Notes: a model not told the origin generated them from the sequence alone. DNA of 64,000 bases from Bin87 sp963665395 (GCA_963665395.2 OY762251.1:2914001-2978000), one strand, 5' to 3'; shown: positions 16,708 to 26,030, numbered from the stretch's first letter. Numbers and translations: made by a program.

Positions 16708-17141
16708 GCGCCGGCTATTTCCTCATAGGACGGCTCCGGCATCCCCTCAACCCAAGTGGGATCCCGCAGTTCCAGGCGGTTGCCGCTGGGGTCGAAGAAG
16801 TACAGTTCCCGGCCGCAGAACACCCCCCTGGCTCGGTAGGTCAGATGCTCAATCCTGATGTTCCGCTGGTGGAAGACCTTGCAGGCCAGCTCGAAGGTTT
16901 CGGGGGAAACGGTGAAGGAATGATGCACTCCGGCGTCCTCCGGCAACGGCCCGTCCACCGGGTTGGGACGCTCGCAGAGCAGGATGTTGTGGTCGCCCAC
17001 GTTGAAGCAGGACATGATGTTGTTGCCCAGCCGTCCCACCGGAGACAGGCCCAGCAGCTCCCCGTAGAACTCTTCGGCTTCGGCCAGGTCGTTGACCGGG
17101 ATTGACCAATGGGTTACGCCTTCCACTTGCAATACTGACAT
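16704..17141 (-). CDS. VOC (glyoxalase-fold) family protein
   Basis: The 145-residue protein is a two-module VOC protein: VEGVTHWSIPVNDLAEAEEFY in the first half and GRELYFFDPSGNRLELRDP in the second. His11, His73 and Glu124 are plausible metal ligands. GGAGGAAG lies upstream of ATG 17141, which is why I reject the longer frame from 17471. It follows the aminotransferase gene by 32 bp in the same direction and is probably co-transcribed. The substrate is unknown. Confidence 0.85.
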   Translation of the reverse strand: MSVLQVEGVTHWSIPVNDLAEAEEFYGELLGLSPVGRLGNNIMSCFNVGDHNILLCERPNPVDGPLPEDAGVHHSFTVSPETFELACKVFHQRNIRIEHLTYRARGVFCGRELYFFDPSGNRLELRDPTWVEGMPEPSYEEIAGA

Positions 17142-17173
17142 GGCTTCCTCCTGTGGCGGGTAAGATTCGGGCG

Positions 17174-18379
17174 TCAGGGCAGCGCGCCCTCGGCGCGGAA
17201 CACGTCGGCCAGTTTTTCGACGCCTTCCCAGATCTCGGCATCGGACGGCAGCGCGAAGCAGAGGCGGATGTAGCCGGCGGCGGCGTCCGGGTCGGCCGAC
17301 CAGTCCGGGCCGGGGTTGAACGCGATGCCTTCCCGCAGCGCCGGGGCAACCAGGTCGCGGGAGTCGACGCCTTCGGGGAGCTTGACCCACAGGTACATCC
17401 CGCCCCGAGGCACGTAGAAATCGACGCCGGGGCCGAAGGACTCGCGGAGGGCGCTGCTGAGGGTGTCGCACTTGCGTTGCAGGGACGACCGCATTTCGAG
17501 GATGTGGTCTTCGTAGTGGTGATTGAAGTAGTCGCCGACGATCATCTGGTCAATGACGCCGGTGCCGGCGTCGTTCTTGCGGGAGAGCAGGCGGCTCATC
17601 ACGTCCCACGACGCGACGACGTAGCCGAGCCGCGTGCCCGGCCCCAGGGTCTTGGAGAAGGAGCCGATGTGCAGCACCCGGTTGGTGTCGTCCAGGGAGC
17701 GGATGGCGTTCTCGTATTCACCCTCAAAGATGAGGTCGGCGTAGCATTCGTCCTCGAATATGGGTACGCCGTATTCCTCGCTCAGTTCCAGCATCCGCTC
17801 GCGGCGCGCCATGCTCATCACGGTTCCGGTGGGGTTCTGGAGGGTCGGGATGGTGTAGATGTACTTGGGCCGCACGCCCCGGTTCCGCATATCTTCCAGC
17901 GCCCGGGCCAAGTGATCCATGCTCATGCCGTCCTCGTCCAGGTCAATGCCGACGATGTTGACCTTGCGGCGGCGCAGGTTGCCCAGGGCGCCGGAGAAAC
18001 TGAACGCCTCGACGATGGCGGTGTCGCCCTCCTCCAGCAGGATCTCGTTAATCAGCTCAATGGCCAGGCCGGAGCCGGAGGTGATCAGCACCTCGTCGGT
18101 GGTTACGTTGATGCCGCGATGCTGGGCCAGCTTGTCAACCACGAACTGGCGCAGGGGGATGATGCCCTGGGGCCCGCCGTCGAAGTTGTACATGGAGATG
18201 TTGCGGGGGTCGCCACGAAACACCCGCTGGGCCGACTCGATGAACCCGGCCATGGGAACCATGTCGGGATCGCTGTGGCCGCCGATGAAGTTGTACTTCG
18301 GGTGGCCTTCCCACGGGGCCGACGGCGGCGGCAGGTCCCGATTGAAAAGCGCGGAATAATCCAAGCCTGTCCCTGGCAT
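17174..18379 (-). CDS. PLP-dependent class I/II aminotransferase
   Basis: This 401-residue fold-type I enzyme has YTIPTLQNPTG, FEDECYADLIF and GSFSKTLGPGTRLGY, the last containing the PLP-binding lysine. A C-terminal Arg lies in GYIRLCFAL. The pattern is that of the 2-aminoadipate/aromatic aminotransferase group that also forms the C-terminal half of MocR regulators, but no DNA-binding domain is fused here. It would transfer amino groups between an amino acid and a 2-oxo acid. A VOC gene follows downstream. Confidence 0.9.
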   Translation of the reverse strand: MPGTGLDYSALFNRDLPPPSAPWEGHPKYNFIGGHSDPDMVPMAGFIESAQRVFRGDPRNISMYNFDGGPQGIIPLRQFVVDKLAQHRGINVTTDEVLITSGSGLAIELINEILLEEGDTAIVEAFSFSGALGNLRRRKVNIVGIDLDEDGMSMDHLARALEDMRNRGVRPKYIYTIPTLQNPTGTVMSMARRERMLELSEEYGVPIFEDECYADLIFEGEYENAIRSLDDTNRVLHIGSFSKTLGPGTRLGYVVASWDVMSRLLSRKNDAGTGVIDQMIVGDYFNHHYEDHILEMRSSLQRKCDTLSSALRESFGPGVDFYVPRGGMYLWVKLPEGVDSRDLVAPALREGIAFNPGPDWSADPDAAAGYIRLCFALPSDAEIWEGVEKLADVFRAEGALP

Positions 18380-18505
18380 GAGCTGGTCCTCCGGTATGGT
18401 CGGCGCGGCTCCGCTCCGCCGGCTGGCGAAACCGATTACGGGAGCATACTAGCACCGCCCGCCGGGGGGCGTCGATGGCAACGACACGACACGCTTCCCT
18501 TAACC

Positions 18506-18598
18506 TGTCATTGCGAGCGCAGCGTGGCAATCTCGTTGCCGGAGGAATCGTCGTCCGCTCGACGGGATTGCCACGTCGCTCTGCTCCTCGCAATGACA
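18506..18598. repeat. Repeat B copy
   Basis: Inverted repeat with ends CTGTCATTGCGAGCGCAGCG and CTCCTCGCAATGACA, in the divergent gap upstream of typA. Confidence 0.8.
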
Positions 18599-18655
18599 AC
18601 TTAAAATCCTCTGCGCTGTTGATGGTATCCTTGATATGCTGCGAGGTGAAACCCC

Positions 18656-20494
18656 TTGAACGACTGTACCAACCACAACATCCGCAACCTGGCCATCATC
18701 GCCCACGTTGACCACGGCAAGACCACATTGGTCGATGCGCTGCTGAAACAGGGCCGGGTTTTTCGTGACCACCAGCAGGTGGGCGAACTGATAATGGACA
18801 CCAATCCCCTGGAGCGGGAGCGGGGCATTACCATCCTGGCCAAGAACGCTTCGGTCTCCTATCGCGGCGTGAAAATCAACATCATCGACACGCCGGGCCA
18901 TGCCGACTTCAGCGGCGAGGTGGAACGGGTGATGAACATGGCCGACGGCTGCCTGCTGCTGGTGGACGCCGTGGATGGCCCCATGCCCCAAACCACCTAC
19001 GTCCTCCGCCAGGCCCTGCGGCAGAACGTCGCGCCCATCGTCGTCATCAACAAGATTGACCGCCCGGAGGCCCGCCCTCTGGAGGCGCTGGGACTGGTGC
19101 AGGACCTGTTCCTGGACCTGGCGACGGACGCGGAGCAGCTGGACTTCCCGGTGCTGTACACGTCGGCGCGGCAGGGCTACGCGACCACGGACCCCGACCG
19201 GCCGGGCGTTGATATGCAGCCCTTGTTTGACGCCATCCTGGACGCGGTGCCGCCTCCGTCCGGCGACCCCGACGCGCCGCTGCAAATGCTGGTGGCCGCG
19301 CTGGACTACGACAACTACCTGGGGCAGGTGGCCGTGGGACGGGTCACCGGCGGCGCCCTCAGGGCGAGAGACAGCGTGGCCCTGCTGGACCGGCATGGCG
19401 AGACGACCCACCACAGCCTGGAGCATATCTTCGTGTTTCACGGCATGGAGCGCGTGGAAGTGTCGGAAGCCTACGCCGGCGACATCGCGGCGGTTACCGG
19501 GCCGGAGGGCGTCGCCATCGGCGATACCATCGCCGGCGGCGAGGATCCTCAAGCTCTGCCGACCATTGACATCCAGGAACCCACGGTGCGCATGACCTTC
19601 GGCGTCAGCACCTCGCCGTTTGTCGGCCAGGAAGGCGGACGCTGCACCTCGCGGAACCTCCACGAGCGCCTGATTCGGGAACTGCGCACCAACGTGAGCC
19701 TGCGGGTGGAGACCACCGAAAGCCCCGACGTGTTCGTGGTTGCCGGACGGGGCGAGCTGCACCTGTCCATCCTGGTGGAGACCATGCGCCGCGAGGGGTA
19801 CGAGTTCCAGGTTTCCCGGCCAGCGCCGGTGACCAAGCGGATCGACGGCAGGATCCACGAGCCATACGAAACGCTGAGCATCAGCACCCGCGAGGAGTAC
19901 GTCGGGGTACTGACCGAGTACCTGTCGGGCCACCTGGCGCAAATGCTGGATATGCGCTACGGGGAAAACGGCTACGTGAACATGGAGTACCGGATACCCA
20001 CCCGCGGCCTCATCGGGTTCAACGCCTTCTTCCTCCGCACCACCCGGGGCGATGGGGTGAAAAACAGCAGCTTCGCGTCCTACGAACCCATGCAGGGCGA
20101 GATAAAGACCCAACGGGGCGGCGCGCTGGTGGCGTCGGAGGGCGGCCCGGCAGTAACCTACGGCCTGCTCAACGCCCAGCGCCGGGGCGACACCTTCATC
20201 GAACCGGGGACGCCGGTGTACGAGGGTATGGTCGTCGGTTCCCGCCGTCAGGAGGGAGATCTGGAGGTCAACGTCTGCCGGGAGAAGAAGCTGACCAATA
20301 TGCGCTCGTCAACGGCCGACGTCGCCGAGCGGCTGAATGCCACAGTTCGGATGAGCCTGGAGGAAACCCTGGAGTTCATCTCCGACGACGAGTTGGTGGA
20401 GGTCACCCCGCAGAACCTGCGCATCCGCAAGATGCTGCTCTCTGCCCACGACCGCAAGCGGCAACGCCGGGACGGGGCCAAATCGCGGGGATAG
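18656..20494 (+). CDS. typA: Translational GTPase TypA/BipA
   Basis: The 612-residue ribosome-binding GTPase has all G motifs: AHVDHGKTTL (G1), the switch I ERERGITI, DTPGH (G3), NKID (G4) and TSARQG (G5). Domains II, III, V and the BipA-specific C-terminal domain (RGLIGFNAFFLRTTRGDG) follow. TypA assists ribosome assembly and stress or low-temperature growth. The start is TTG 18656, with GAGGTGA six bases upstream. The last ~48 bp of the gene are the start of a 240-bp unit repeated two more times downstream. Confidence 0.95.
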   Translation: MNDCTNHNIRNLAIIAHVDHGKTTLVDALLKQGRVFRDHQQVGELIMDTNPLERERGITILAKNASVSYRGVKINIIDTPGHADFSGEVERVMNMADGCLLLVDAVDGPMPQTTYVLRQALRQNVAPIVVINKIDRPEARPLEALGLVQDLFLDLATDAEQLDFPVLYTSARQGYATTDPDRPGVDMQPLFDAILDAVPPPSGDPDAPLQMLVAALDYDNYLGQVAVGRVTGGALRARDSVALLDRHGETTHHSLEHIFVFHGMERVEVSEAYAGDIAAVTGPEGVAIGDTIAGGEDPQALPTIDIQEPTVRMTFGVSTSPFVGQEGGRCTSRNLHERLIRELRTNVSLRVETTESPDVFVVAGRGELHLSILVETMRREGYEFQVSRPAPVTKRIDGRIHEPYETLSISTREEYVGVLTEYLSGHLAQMLDMRYGENGYVNMEYRIPTRGLIGFNAFFLRTTRGDGVKNSSFASYEPMQGEIKTQRGGALVASEGGPAVTYGLLNAQRRGDTFIEPGTPVYEGMVVGSRRQEGDLEVNVCREKKLTNMRSSTADVAERLNATVRMSLEETLEFISDDELVEVTPQNLRIRKMLLSAHDRKRQRRDGAKSRG

Positions 20495-21165
20495 TGGACG
20501 CCAGAAACCCTATCTCGTGTGTATGCCGTTCTCAATCTGTCATTGCGAGCGCAGTGCGGCAATCTCGCCGGCGAGAAGAGGGTGGGTTGCGGATGGCCGT
20601 CAGCGCTTCAACGGGATTGCCACGAATGCCTGACGGCATTCTCGCAATGACAGGTCGGCCACAGGGGAGTCGTTGATGACTCCTTCCACGACCGCAAGCG
20701 GCAGCGGCGGGACGGGGCCAAGTCGCGGAGCTAGCGACCGCCGAAAACCTAACTCCCTGTGCAACGCCGTTCTCAATCTGTCATTGCGAGCGCAGCGCGG
20801 CAATCTCGCTGGCGAAGAGGGTGGGTTGCGGATGGCCGTCAGCGCTTCAACGGGATTGCCACGAATGCCTGACGGCATTCTCGCAATGACAGGTCGGTCA
20901 CAGGGGAGTCGTTGATGACTCCTTCCACGACCGCAAGCGGCAACGCCGGGACGGGGCCAAATCGCGGGGATAGTGGACGCCAGAAACCCTATCTCGTGTG
21001 TATGCCGTTCTCAATCTGTCATTGCGAGCGCAGCGCGGCAATCTCGCCGGCGAGAAGAGGGTGGGTTGCGGATGGCCGTCAGCGCTTCAACGGGATTGCT
21101 ACGAATGCCTGACGGCATTCTCGCAATGACAGGTCGGTCACACGTGAGTCGGCGATGACTCCGCA
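20447..21165. repeat. Three tandem ~240-bp units containing typA tail and repeat B
   Basis: Units begin at 20447, 20687 and 20926 with CACGACCGCAAGCGG. Each holds the last ~48 bp of typA, a stop, ~45 bp of spacer, a repeat B copy (20539-20652, 20779-20891, 21017-21131) and a ~40-bp tail. Unit 2 is the most divergent around its typA stop, whereas units 1 and 3 are almost identical there. No new gene is formed. Confidence 0.9.
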
Positions 21166-21177
21166 TTTCCGACGGTT

Positions 21178-22029
21178 TCAGCCGCCGACGAAGCGGTGGC
21201 CGAAGGTGGACGCCAGATAGGTGTCGCCCCCGGCCACCGACAGACGGCCGGCGCCTACCGCATCGTCCGGGGTAAGCCGGCCGTACATTACCAGGACGCA
21301 GGTCTCCCCGTCGCACTGGAAGGTCACGTCGGCCGGCTCCGTCGCCGCGACGGTTTCGTCCTCAGCCATTTGAGCCACGTCGTCGCTGAGGATCAGATCC
21401 AGCGTCCGCCGCGTAGGGTGAGTGACGCGGAAACGGTAGCGGGTGGAGCGCCCTTCCAGCATAGGGTCGGGACGGAAGGCGCGGCGGGCGGCCCGGTCCA
21501 CGGTATCCAGCAGGGCGGTTACGCTGCCGTCGGAAAGATGGTAGTCGTCCTCCAGCCGCGAGCGGATGTCCCAGCCGTGCATGGTCAGCTCGGCGATGCG
21601 CTGGGTCAGCAGAGTACGGACGGGCATGGGGCCGGGCGGCCAATAGACCAGGTTATCCCACTGGTCGTCCCCCACCTGCCGGAACAGCGTCACCGTCTCG
21701 TTGATGCGCTCGGTGAAGTCGGCCAGCAGGCCGTCGCCCAAGCGCTGGCTGGCGTCGATGGCGCGCTGGTAGATGCTCTTGGCGAAGGTGTCTTCGTCGT
21801 GCCGCTCAGTCGGGGGCGAACCTTCGGGCGCAGAGTAATCGCCGCCCAGGCCGCGCACCAGCCGGTTGGACAGGTCAACGCTGGTGAGATGCCCGATCAC
21901 GTCAGCGACGGTCCAGCCGGCGCAGGCGCTGGGGGTTTGCCACGCCGCGGCGGGCAGCTCTTGCAGGAAGTCCAGGAGTTCTGCGGCTTCCCGTTCCAGG
22001 AGATCAATGCCATTGGAAGTGGTAGTCAT
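21178..22029 (-). CDS. Maleylpyruvate isomerase-like (DinB-fold) protein
   Basis: The 283-residue protein has an N-terminal four-helix DinB-like domain with CAGWTVADVIGHLTSVD, the metal-binding His being in IGHL. ELTMHGWDIR supplies the second His. The C-terminal ~90 residues resemble the SCP2-like domain often attached to this family (TIGR03083-type). Related proteins are mycothiol-dependent isomerases or S-transferases in Actinobacteria; a thiol cofactor here is unknown. The start at 22029 has no strong ribosome site. It converges on the typA repeat array. Confidence 0.8.
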   Translation of the reverse strand: MTTTSNGIDLLEREAAELLDFLQELPAAAWQTPSACAGWTVADVIGHLTSVDLSNRLVRGLGGDYSAPEGSPPTERHDEDTFAKSIYQRAIDASQRLGDGLLADFTERINETVTLFRQVGDDQWDNLVYWPPGPMPVRTLLTQRIAELTMHGWDIRSRLEDDYHLSDGSVTALLDTVDRAARRAFRPDPMLEGRSTRYRFRVTHPTRRTLDLILSDDVAQMAEDETVAATEPADVTFQCDGETCVLVMYGRLTPDDAVGAGRLSVAGGDTYLASTFGHRFVGG

Positions 22030-22440
22030 ATCGTCATCCTGCGGAAGATGTACCGTCGTGGTTCACGCATACCCGGTTGGGCGCGACCTGTCATTTGTCT
22101 CATACGCGACCACTTGGCGCAATCTGCCGTTGCTTCTTACGCGTACCCACTTTACGTCAATCTGCCATCTGGAAGGGAGGGAAGCGTGGCAATCTCGTTG
22201 ACCCTGGCGTCGTCGTTCCGTCAGCGGGATTGCCGCGTGGTTCGACCGGCTCACCAGGAGCGGCGGCGCGGTAGTTGTTGGGGTTTTGCTCCTTTCGTTG
22301 GTCGGTTGGTTTGGTTGACTTGCTGATTTCGGGTTCGGGGGTTCGGGTTGTCGGCGCTACGGCCAGAGAGCGTTTTTGCGAATTGAACTCCGAGGATTGC
22401 GCGTGCTGACCGCCCCATGCCCGGCCCCGCCTGGATTCCG

Positions 22441-22550
22441 TACGCCACAGGCGCATCTTCGACACGCCACAGGCGCATCTTCGACACGCCACAGGCGCAT
22501 CTTCGACACGCCACAGGCGCATCTTCGACACGCCACAGGCGCATCTTCGA
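22441..22550. repeat. 22-bp minisatellite, five units
   Basis: Five head-to-tail units CACGCCACAGGCGCATCTTC + GA (first base T in unit 1), exactly 22 bp each with no spacers. They interrupt an E hairpin: CTGGATTCCG lies directly on the left and CTTTCGCGGGAATGAC directly on the right. Confidence 0.9.
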
Positions 22551-22880
22551 CTTTCGCGGGAATGACCCCGTGTCAAGCACGGGGCAGGCTGGGGGCAGAG
22601 GGCGACCCTCGCGCAGCGGTGGTGAGACCCGCCGTACTGGTCTATGCGGTACCGGGGAAATTACCGGCCTTTGCGATAGCCAGCGGTGCAATGGGATCCG
22701 ACGTGCTGCCAGGTACGGTGGCAGCGGTTGGCCGTGTTACCCGAACCCTGTGAACCCGATATTCAGATTTTGGTTGGCGCCTGGCGTCGGGCGTTGGGCC
22801 GTAGCCTCAGGCTTCCCGCTCGACTGTAGGGTATAGTGTAGAGAACAGATGTGCGGTTGCGCAAGGGGCGGGTGTCACTT

Positions 22881-23013
22881 GGTAGCGTTGCAATTTAGGT
22901 GGTTCAGTTTCCCAGCAGGGTATCCGAGCGGCTAAAACTGCTGCTACGCCAACGGGATTGCCACGCTACGCTCGCAATGACAAAGACCAAACCACCTAAA
23001 ACGCAACGCTACC
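22881..23013. mobile_element. MITE-like element G with 9-bp target duplication
   Basis: The 24-bp inverted ends begin GGTAGCGTTGCAATTTAGGT on the left; the right end is the complement of GGTAGCGTTGCGTTTTAGGT. They are flanked on both sides by the perfect direct repeat GTGTCACTT (22872-22880 and 23014-23022). A repeat B half lies inside. A truncated relative occurs at about 36251-36353. Confidence 0.85.
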
Positions 23014-23046
23014 GTGTCACTTCATAGGCGCCGGCTTCTGGGAATG

Positions 23047-23155
23047 GTCAGAATCAGGATTTTCTGGATTTTAGGATGATCAGGATTGTGTTGGCTGTGC
23101 CGGGGACGGCTCCAATCCTGATCATCCTTCAAATCCTGGCAATCCTGCTTCTGAC
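23047..23155. repeat. Repeat C copy
   Basis: Inverted repeat opening GTCAGAATCAGGATTTTC and closing GCAATCCTGCTTCTGAC. It contains an intact copy of the 11-nt core AATCCTGCTTC that is the IS110 insertion target. Confidence 0.8.
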
Positions 23156-23235
23156 GTGCCTCCCTTAGGAAAGTGGGTACGCGCGAGGCCGTTGCTTCCA
23201 CGGTAGCGTTCCGTATTAGGCGGTCTAACTTTCTC

Positions 23236-23324
23236 GTCACTCCGGCGAAAGCCGGAGTCCAGAAAACTCTACTGGATTCCGGCCCCGTATCAAGTACGGG
23301 GTGACGTTCTTTCGCCGGAATGAC
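23236..23324. repeat. Repeat E pair upstream of the GMC oxidoreductase gene
   Basis: GTCACTCCGGCGAAAGCCGG on the left and TTCGCCGGAATGAC on the right, with an inner inverted repeat around CCCCGTATCAAGTACGGGG. A TATAAT at 23336-23341 follows and may be the -10 of the downstream gene. Confidence 0.7.
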
Positions 23325-23391
23325 GGATTATCAACTATAATGCCCGACAGAAATCAATTTAATCCGGGGCGCAACAGCCCGTGGAGGATCC

Positions 23392-24966
23392 ATGAAATAC
23401 GACGTTATTGTGGTTGGCGGCGGCGCGGCCGGCTCGACGCTGGCGGCCCGCCTGGCCGAAGACATCAACACCTCCGTCCTGCTGCTGGAAGCCGGCAACG
23501 ACTATCCCGACCCGAATGTTCTGCCCGACGACATCAAGTTCGGCGGCACCCGGTACGCCGAGGCCCAGGACTCGATACACAACTGGGCGCTGCGAGGCAC
23601 CATCACCGAAGAACAGGGCGAGATCCACGTCGCCCAGGGCAAGGTCATCGGCGGCGGCTCGTCCATCAACGGCCAGGCCATGCAGCGCGGCTTTCCCGAG
23701 GACTTCGACGACTGGGCCGCCCGGGGCAACGATGAGTGGTCCTACGCCAAGATCCTGCCCTTCTACCGGAAGATGGAGCGCGACCTGGACATCCAGGACG
23801 ACTATCACGGCGCGGACGGCCCCATGCCGGTGCGCCGGCGGCAGTCGGGAACGTGGGCGGACATCCAGAAAGCCTTTTATGACGCCTGCCTGGCCGAGGG
23901 CTACGGCGCGGTGGAGGACACCAACGGGCCCAACCCCACCGGCGTCGGCGTGTCGCCCACCAACAACCTGGGCGGCATCCGCATGAGCGCGGCCCTGACG
24001 CATCTGGGCCCCATGCGCCACCGGCTGAACCTCACGGTGCGGGGCAACGTGTACGTCCGCCGGGTGCTGTTCGAGGGCAACCAGGCCGTGGGCGTGGAGG
24101 CCGAGAGCGGCGGAGAGATTTTCACCGTGGCAGCCGACAAGGTAGCACTGAGCAGCGGCGCGATACGGTCGCCCCAACTGTTGCTGTTGTCGGGCGTCGG
24201 CCCCAAGGACCATTTGCAGCAGTTCGGGATACCCGTCATTCACGACAGCCCCGGCGTGGGCCAGGGCCTCTGGAACCACCTCAGCGTCCACGTCACCTAC
24301 AAGGTGAAGGACGGCAAGACCCTGGTCGGCGACCTGGACGCGCCTCACTTCGGACTGCACTACAGCGCCGAGGGTGGGGAATACACCAACGACATGACGC
24401 TCCGCAGCAGCACGGTGGTTGACGAGCGCGAGGAGAAGGTTGCCGGCGTGCGCACCCGCTACAACACCGGCGACGTTCCGCCGGACCGGGCGGCGCGCAT
24501 CTCCTGCACCCTGGGCCTGCCCGATGGGTCGGGCTTCGTGCAGCTGGCGTCTTCCGACCCCAGCGTGCAGCCGGAGTTCAACTACCAGTACCTGCGGCAC
24601 CCCAACGACGCCCGGCGCATCCGCGACGGCCTGCGCAAAGGGGCGCGGTTGCTGGAGTCGGACGCCTTCAAGGACGTGTTCGACTTCCGCATCAACCCGC
24701 CGGACGATATCCTGAACGACGACGACGCGTTGGACCTCTGGGCTCGGCAGACGGTAGGCACGGCGCGGCACGTGTCCGGCACCTGCCGCATGGGGCCGGA
24801 CGGCGACGGTATGGCCGTGGTTGACCAGTATTGCCGGGTGCGCGGCGTGCAGGGCCTGTGGGTAGCCGACGCCTCGGTGATGCCCCGGGTGCCCCGCTCC
24901 GGCGGCATTCACCCCACCGTCATCATGGTGGCGGAGCGGGTGGTTGACTGGATCGCGGCTGGGTAA
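23392..24966 (+). CDS. GMC-family FAD oxidoreductase
   Basis: The 524-residue flavoenzyme starts with the FAD-binding VVVGGGAAGS (7-15) and then has VIGGGSSING, the GMC signature stretch SSGAIRSPQLLLLSGVGP and a C-terminal domain. His in GTARHVSGTCRMG and His in GGIHPTVIMVAERV are the likely catalytic pair. GMC enzymes oxidise alcohols such as choline, glucose or aryl alcohols. There is no signal peptide, so it is cytosolic. GTGGAGGATCC provides a ribosome site for ATG 23392. Choline- or alcohol-dehydrogenase-like activity is likely, substrate unknown. Confidence 0.92.
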   Translation: MKYDVIVVGGGAAGSTLAARLAEDINTSVLLLEAGNDYPDPNVLPDDIKFGGTRYAEAQDSIHNWALRGTITEEQGEIHVAQGKVIGGGSSINGQAMQRGFPEDFDDWAARGNDEWSYAKILPFYRKMERDLDIQDDYHGADGPMPVRRRQSGTWADIQKAFYDACLAEGYGAVEDTNGPNPTGVGVSPTNNLGGIRMSAALTHLGPMRHRLNLTVRGNVYVRRVLFEGNQAVGVEAESGGEIFTVAADKVALSSGAIRSPQLLLLSGVGPKDHLQQFGIPVIHDSPGVGQGLWNHLSVHVTYKVKDGKTLVGDLDAPHFGLHYSAEGGEYTNDMTLRSSTVVDEREEKVAGVRTRYNTGDVPPDRAARISCTLGLPDGSGFVQLASSDPSVQPEFNYQYLRHPNDARRIRDGLRKGARLLESDAFKDVFDFRINPPDDILNDDDALDLWARQTVGTARHVSGTCRMGPDGDGMAVVDQYCRVRGVQGLWVADASVMPRVPRSGGIHPTVIMVAERVVDWIAAG

Positions 24967-25006
24967 TTCAGCCTGATGCTGTCATGGTGAGGGAATCGAC
25001 CCGGGC

Positions 25007-25999
25007 CTACTCGTCCGGGTCGATCACTATGTCGGGGTGAGTATCCACGCCGTAGCGGGCGAATACGGCGTCAATCCGCTCCATGTCCGCGCCCGATAGC
25101 GCCCATTCCAGCCCGGCCACGTTGTCTTCCACCTCCTGAACGGTGCGCGTCCCCACCAAGGCGACGCTGACCGCCGGGTTGGACAGTACCCAGCGCAACG
25201 CCAGGTGGGGCATATTTTTGCCCCGTGCTTCGGCGATGGGCTTCAAATCCTCCACGACCCGCAGGTTGCGCTGGAAATGCTCCTCGGCGAATACGCCCAC
25301 GTTCCAGCCGGGCCGGCCACCCGTGGCGCGCCAGTCGTTGCCGCCGAAGGTGGTATCGGCGGACATGGCGCCGGTCAGCAGCCCGAAGGCCAGCGGGCCA
25401 TAGACCATGACGCCCGTACCCTGTTGTTGGCAATAAGGAAAGATTTCCTGCTCCATGCGGCGGTCGAACATATTGAGGCCGTACTGCACGACATCCACAC
25501 TACGGACCGCCTCGCACTCCTTGATCTGCTCCAGCGTGAAGTTGGAGAGGCCGACAGCACGCACCTTGCCCTGATGCACCAGGCTGTCCAGCGCGTGCAT
25601 GGTCTCGTCGAAGGGCGTGTTCACGTCGGGCCAGTGGATGAGCAGCACGTCGAGATAGTCGGTGCCCATATTTTGCAGGCTCTGTTCCACGGAGGCGATG
25701 ATGGACACCGCCCGGCTGTCGCGGCCCTTGGGCCGGTCGGCGTAACCGACGCCGCACTTGGTGACGACGATCACATCGTTGCGCCGGCTGCCCAGCGCCT
25801 TGCCCAGCACGACCTCCGACTCGCCTCTGCCGTAGGCCGGCGCGGTATCAAAGCAGTTGATGCCCAGGTCGATGGCGCGGTTCACGGCAGCGTCCAACTC
25901 GGCGCCGGACACGTCGCCATAGGCGCCGCCCATCTCCCAGCAGCCGAAGCCGAGGGCCGAAACCGTCATGTCAGTGGGGCCGAAACGTCGGTATTCCAT
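25007..25999 (-). CDS. Aldo/keto reductase
   Basis: The 330-residue (beta/alpha)8 NADPH oxidoreductase has the full catalytic tetrad: D51 and Y56 in FDTAPAYG, K81 in VVTKCG and H122 in LLIHWPD. The C-terminal GTRTVQEVEDNV is the phosphate-binding region. It reduces or oxidises carbonyl and sugar substrates. It converges with the GMC gene with a 40-bp gap and is followed on the same strand by the small membrane coiled-coil gene; no operon is evident. Confidence 0.92.
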   Translation of the reverse strand: MEYRRFGPTDMTVSALGFGCWEMGGAYGDVSGAELDAAVNRAIDLGINCFDTAPAYGRGESEVVLGKALGSRRNDVIVVTKCGVGYADRPKGRDSRAVSIIASVEQSLQNMGTDYLDVLLIHWPDVNTPFDETMHALDSLVHQGKVRAVGLSNFTLEQIKECEAVRSVDVVQYGLNMFDRRMEQEIFPYCQQQGTGVMVYGPLAFGLLTGAMSADTTFGGNDWRATGGRPGWNVGVFAEEHFQRNLRVVEDLKPIAEARGKNMPHLALRWVLSNPAVSVALVGTRTVQEVEDNVAGLEWALSGADMERIDAVFARYGVDTHPDIVIDPDE

Positions 26000-26030
26000 G
26001 GGATTAGCTCCTGGCGGCCGGGCGCGGCGG

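Larger units (their letters stand above)
22030..23391. other. Gene-free 1.36-kb repeat-rich region
   Basis: I see no convincing gene here. The region holds F-like ends at about 22137-22155 and 23168-23187 (GGAAAGTGGGTACGCGCGAG), a B fragment near 22184, a 22-bp minisatellite, a complete G MITE, a C copy and an E copy just upstream of the GMC oxidoreductase. The two F-like ends face each other about 1.05 kb apart, so most of the region may be one compound element. Confidence 0.6.

Noticed and set aside
18500..20113. 537-codon minus-strand frame over typA
   Set aside because: Shadow of typA, whose GTPase motifs are unmistakable on the plus strand.
22441..22550. CRISPR-like array of five short repeats
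   Set aside because: Units are contiguous 22-bp copies without spacers and no cas gene is nearby, so it is a minisatellite.
22157..22836. Long open frames across the 22-bp repeat on both strands
   Set aside because: They arise because the repeat lacks stops. The products are low complexity, with no ribosome site or family.
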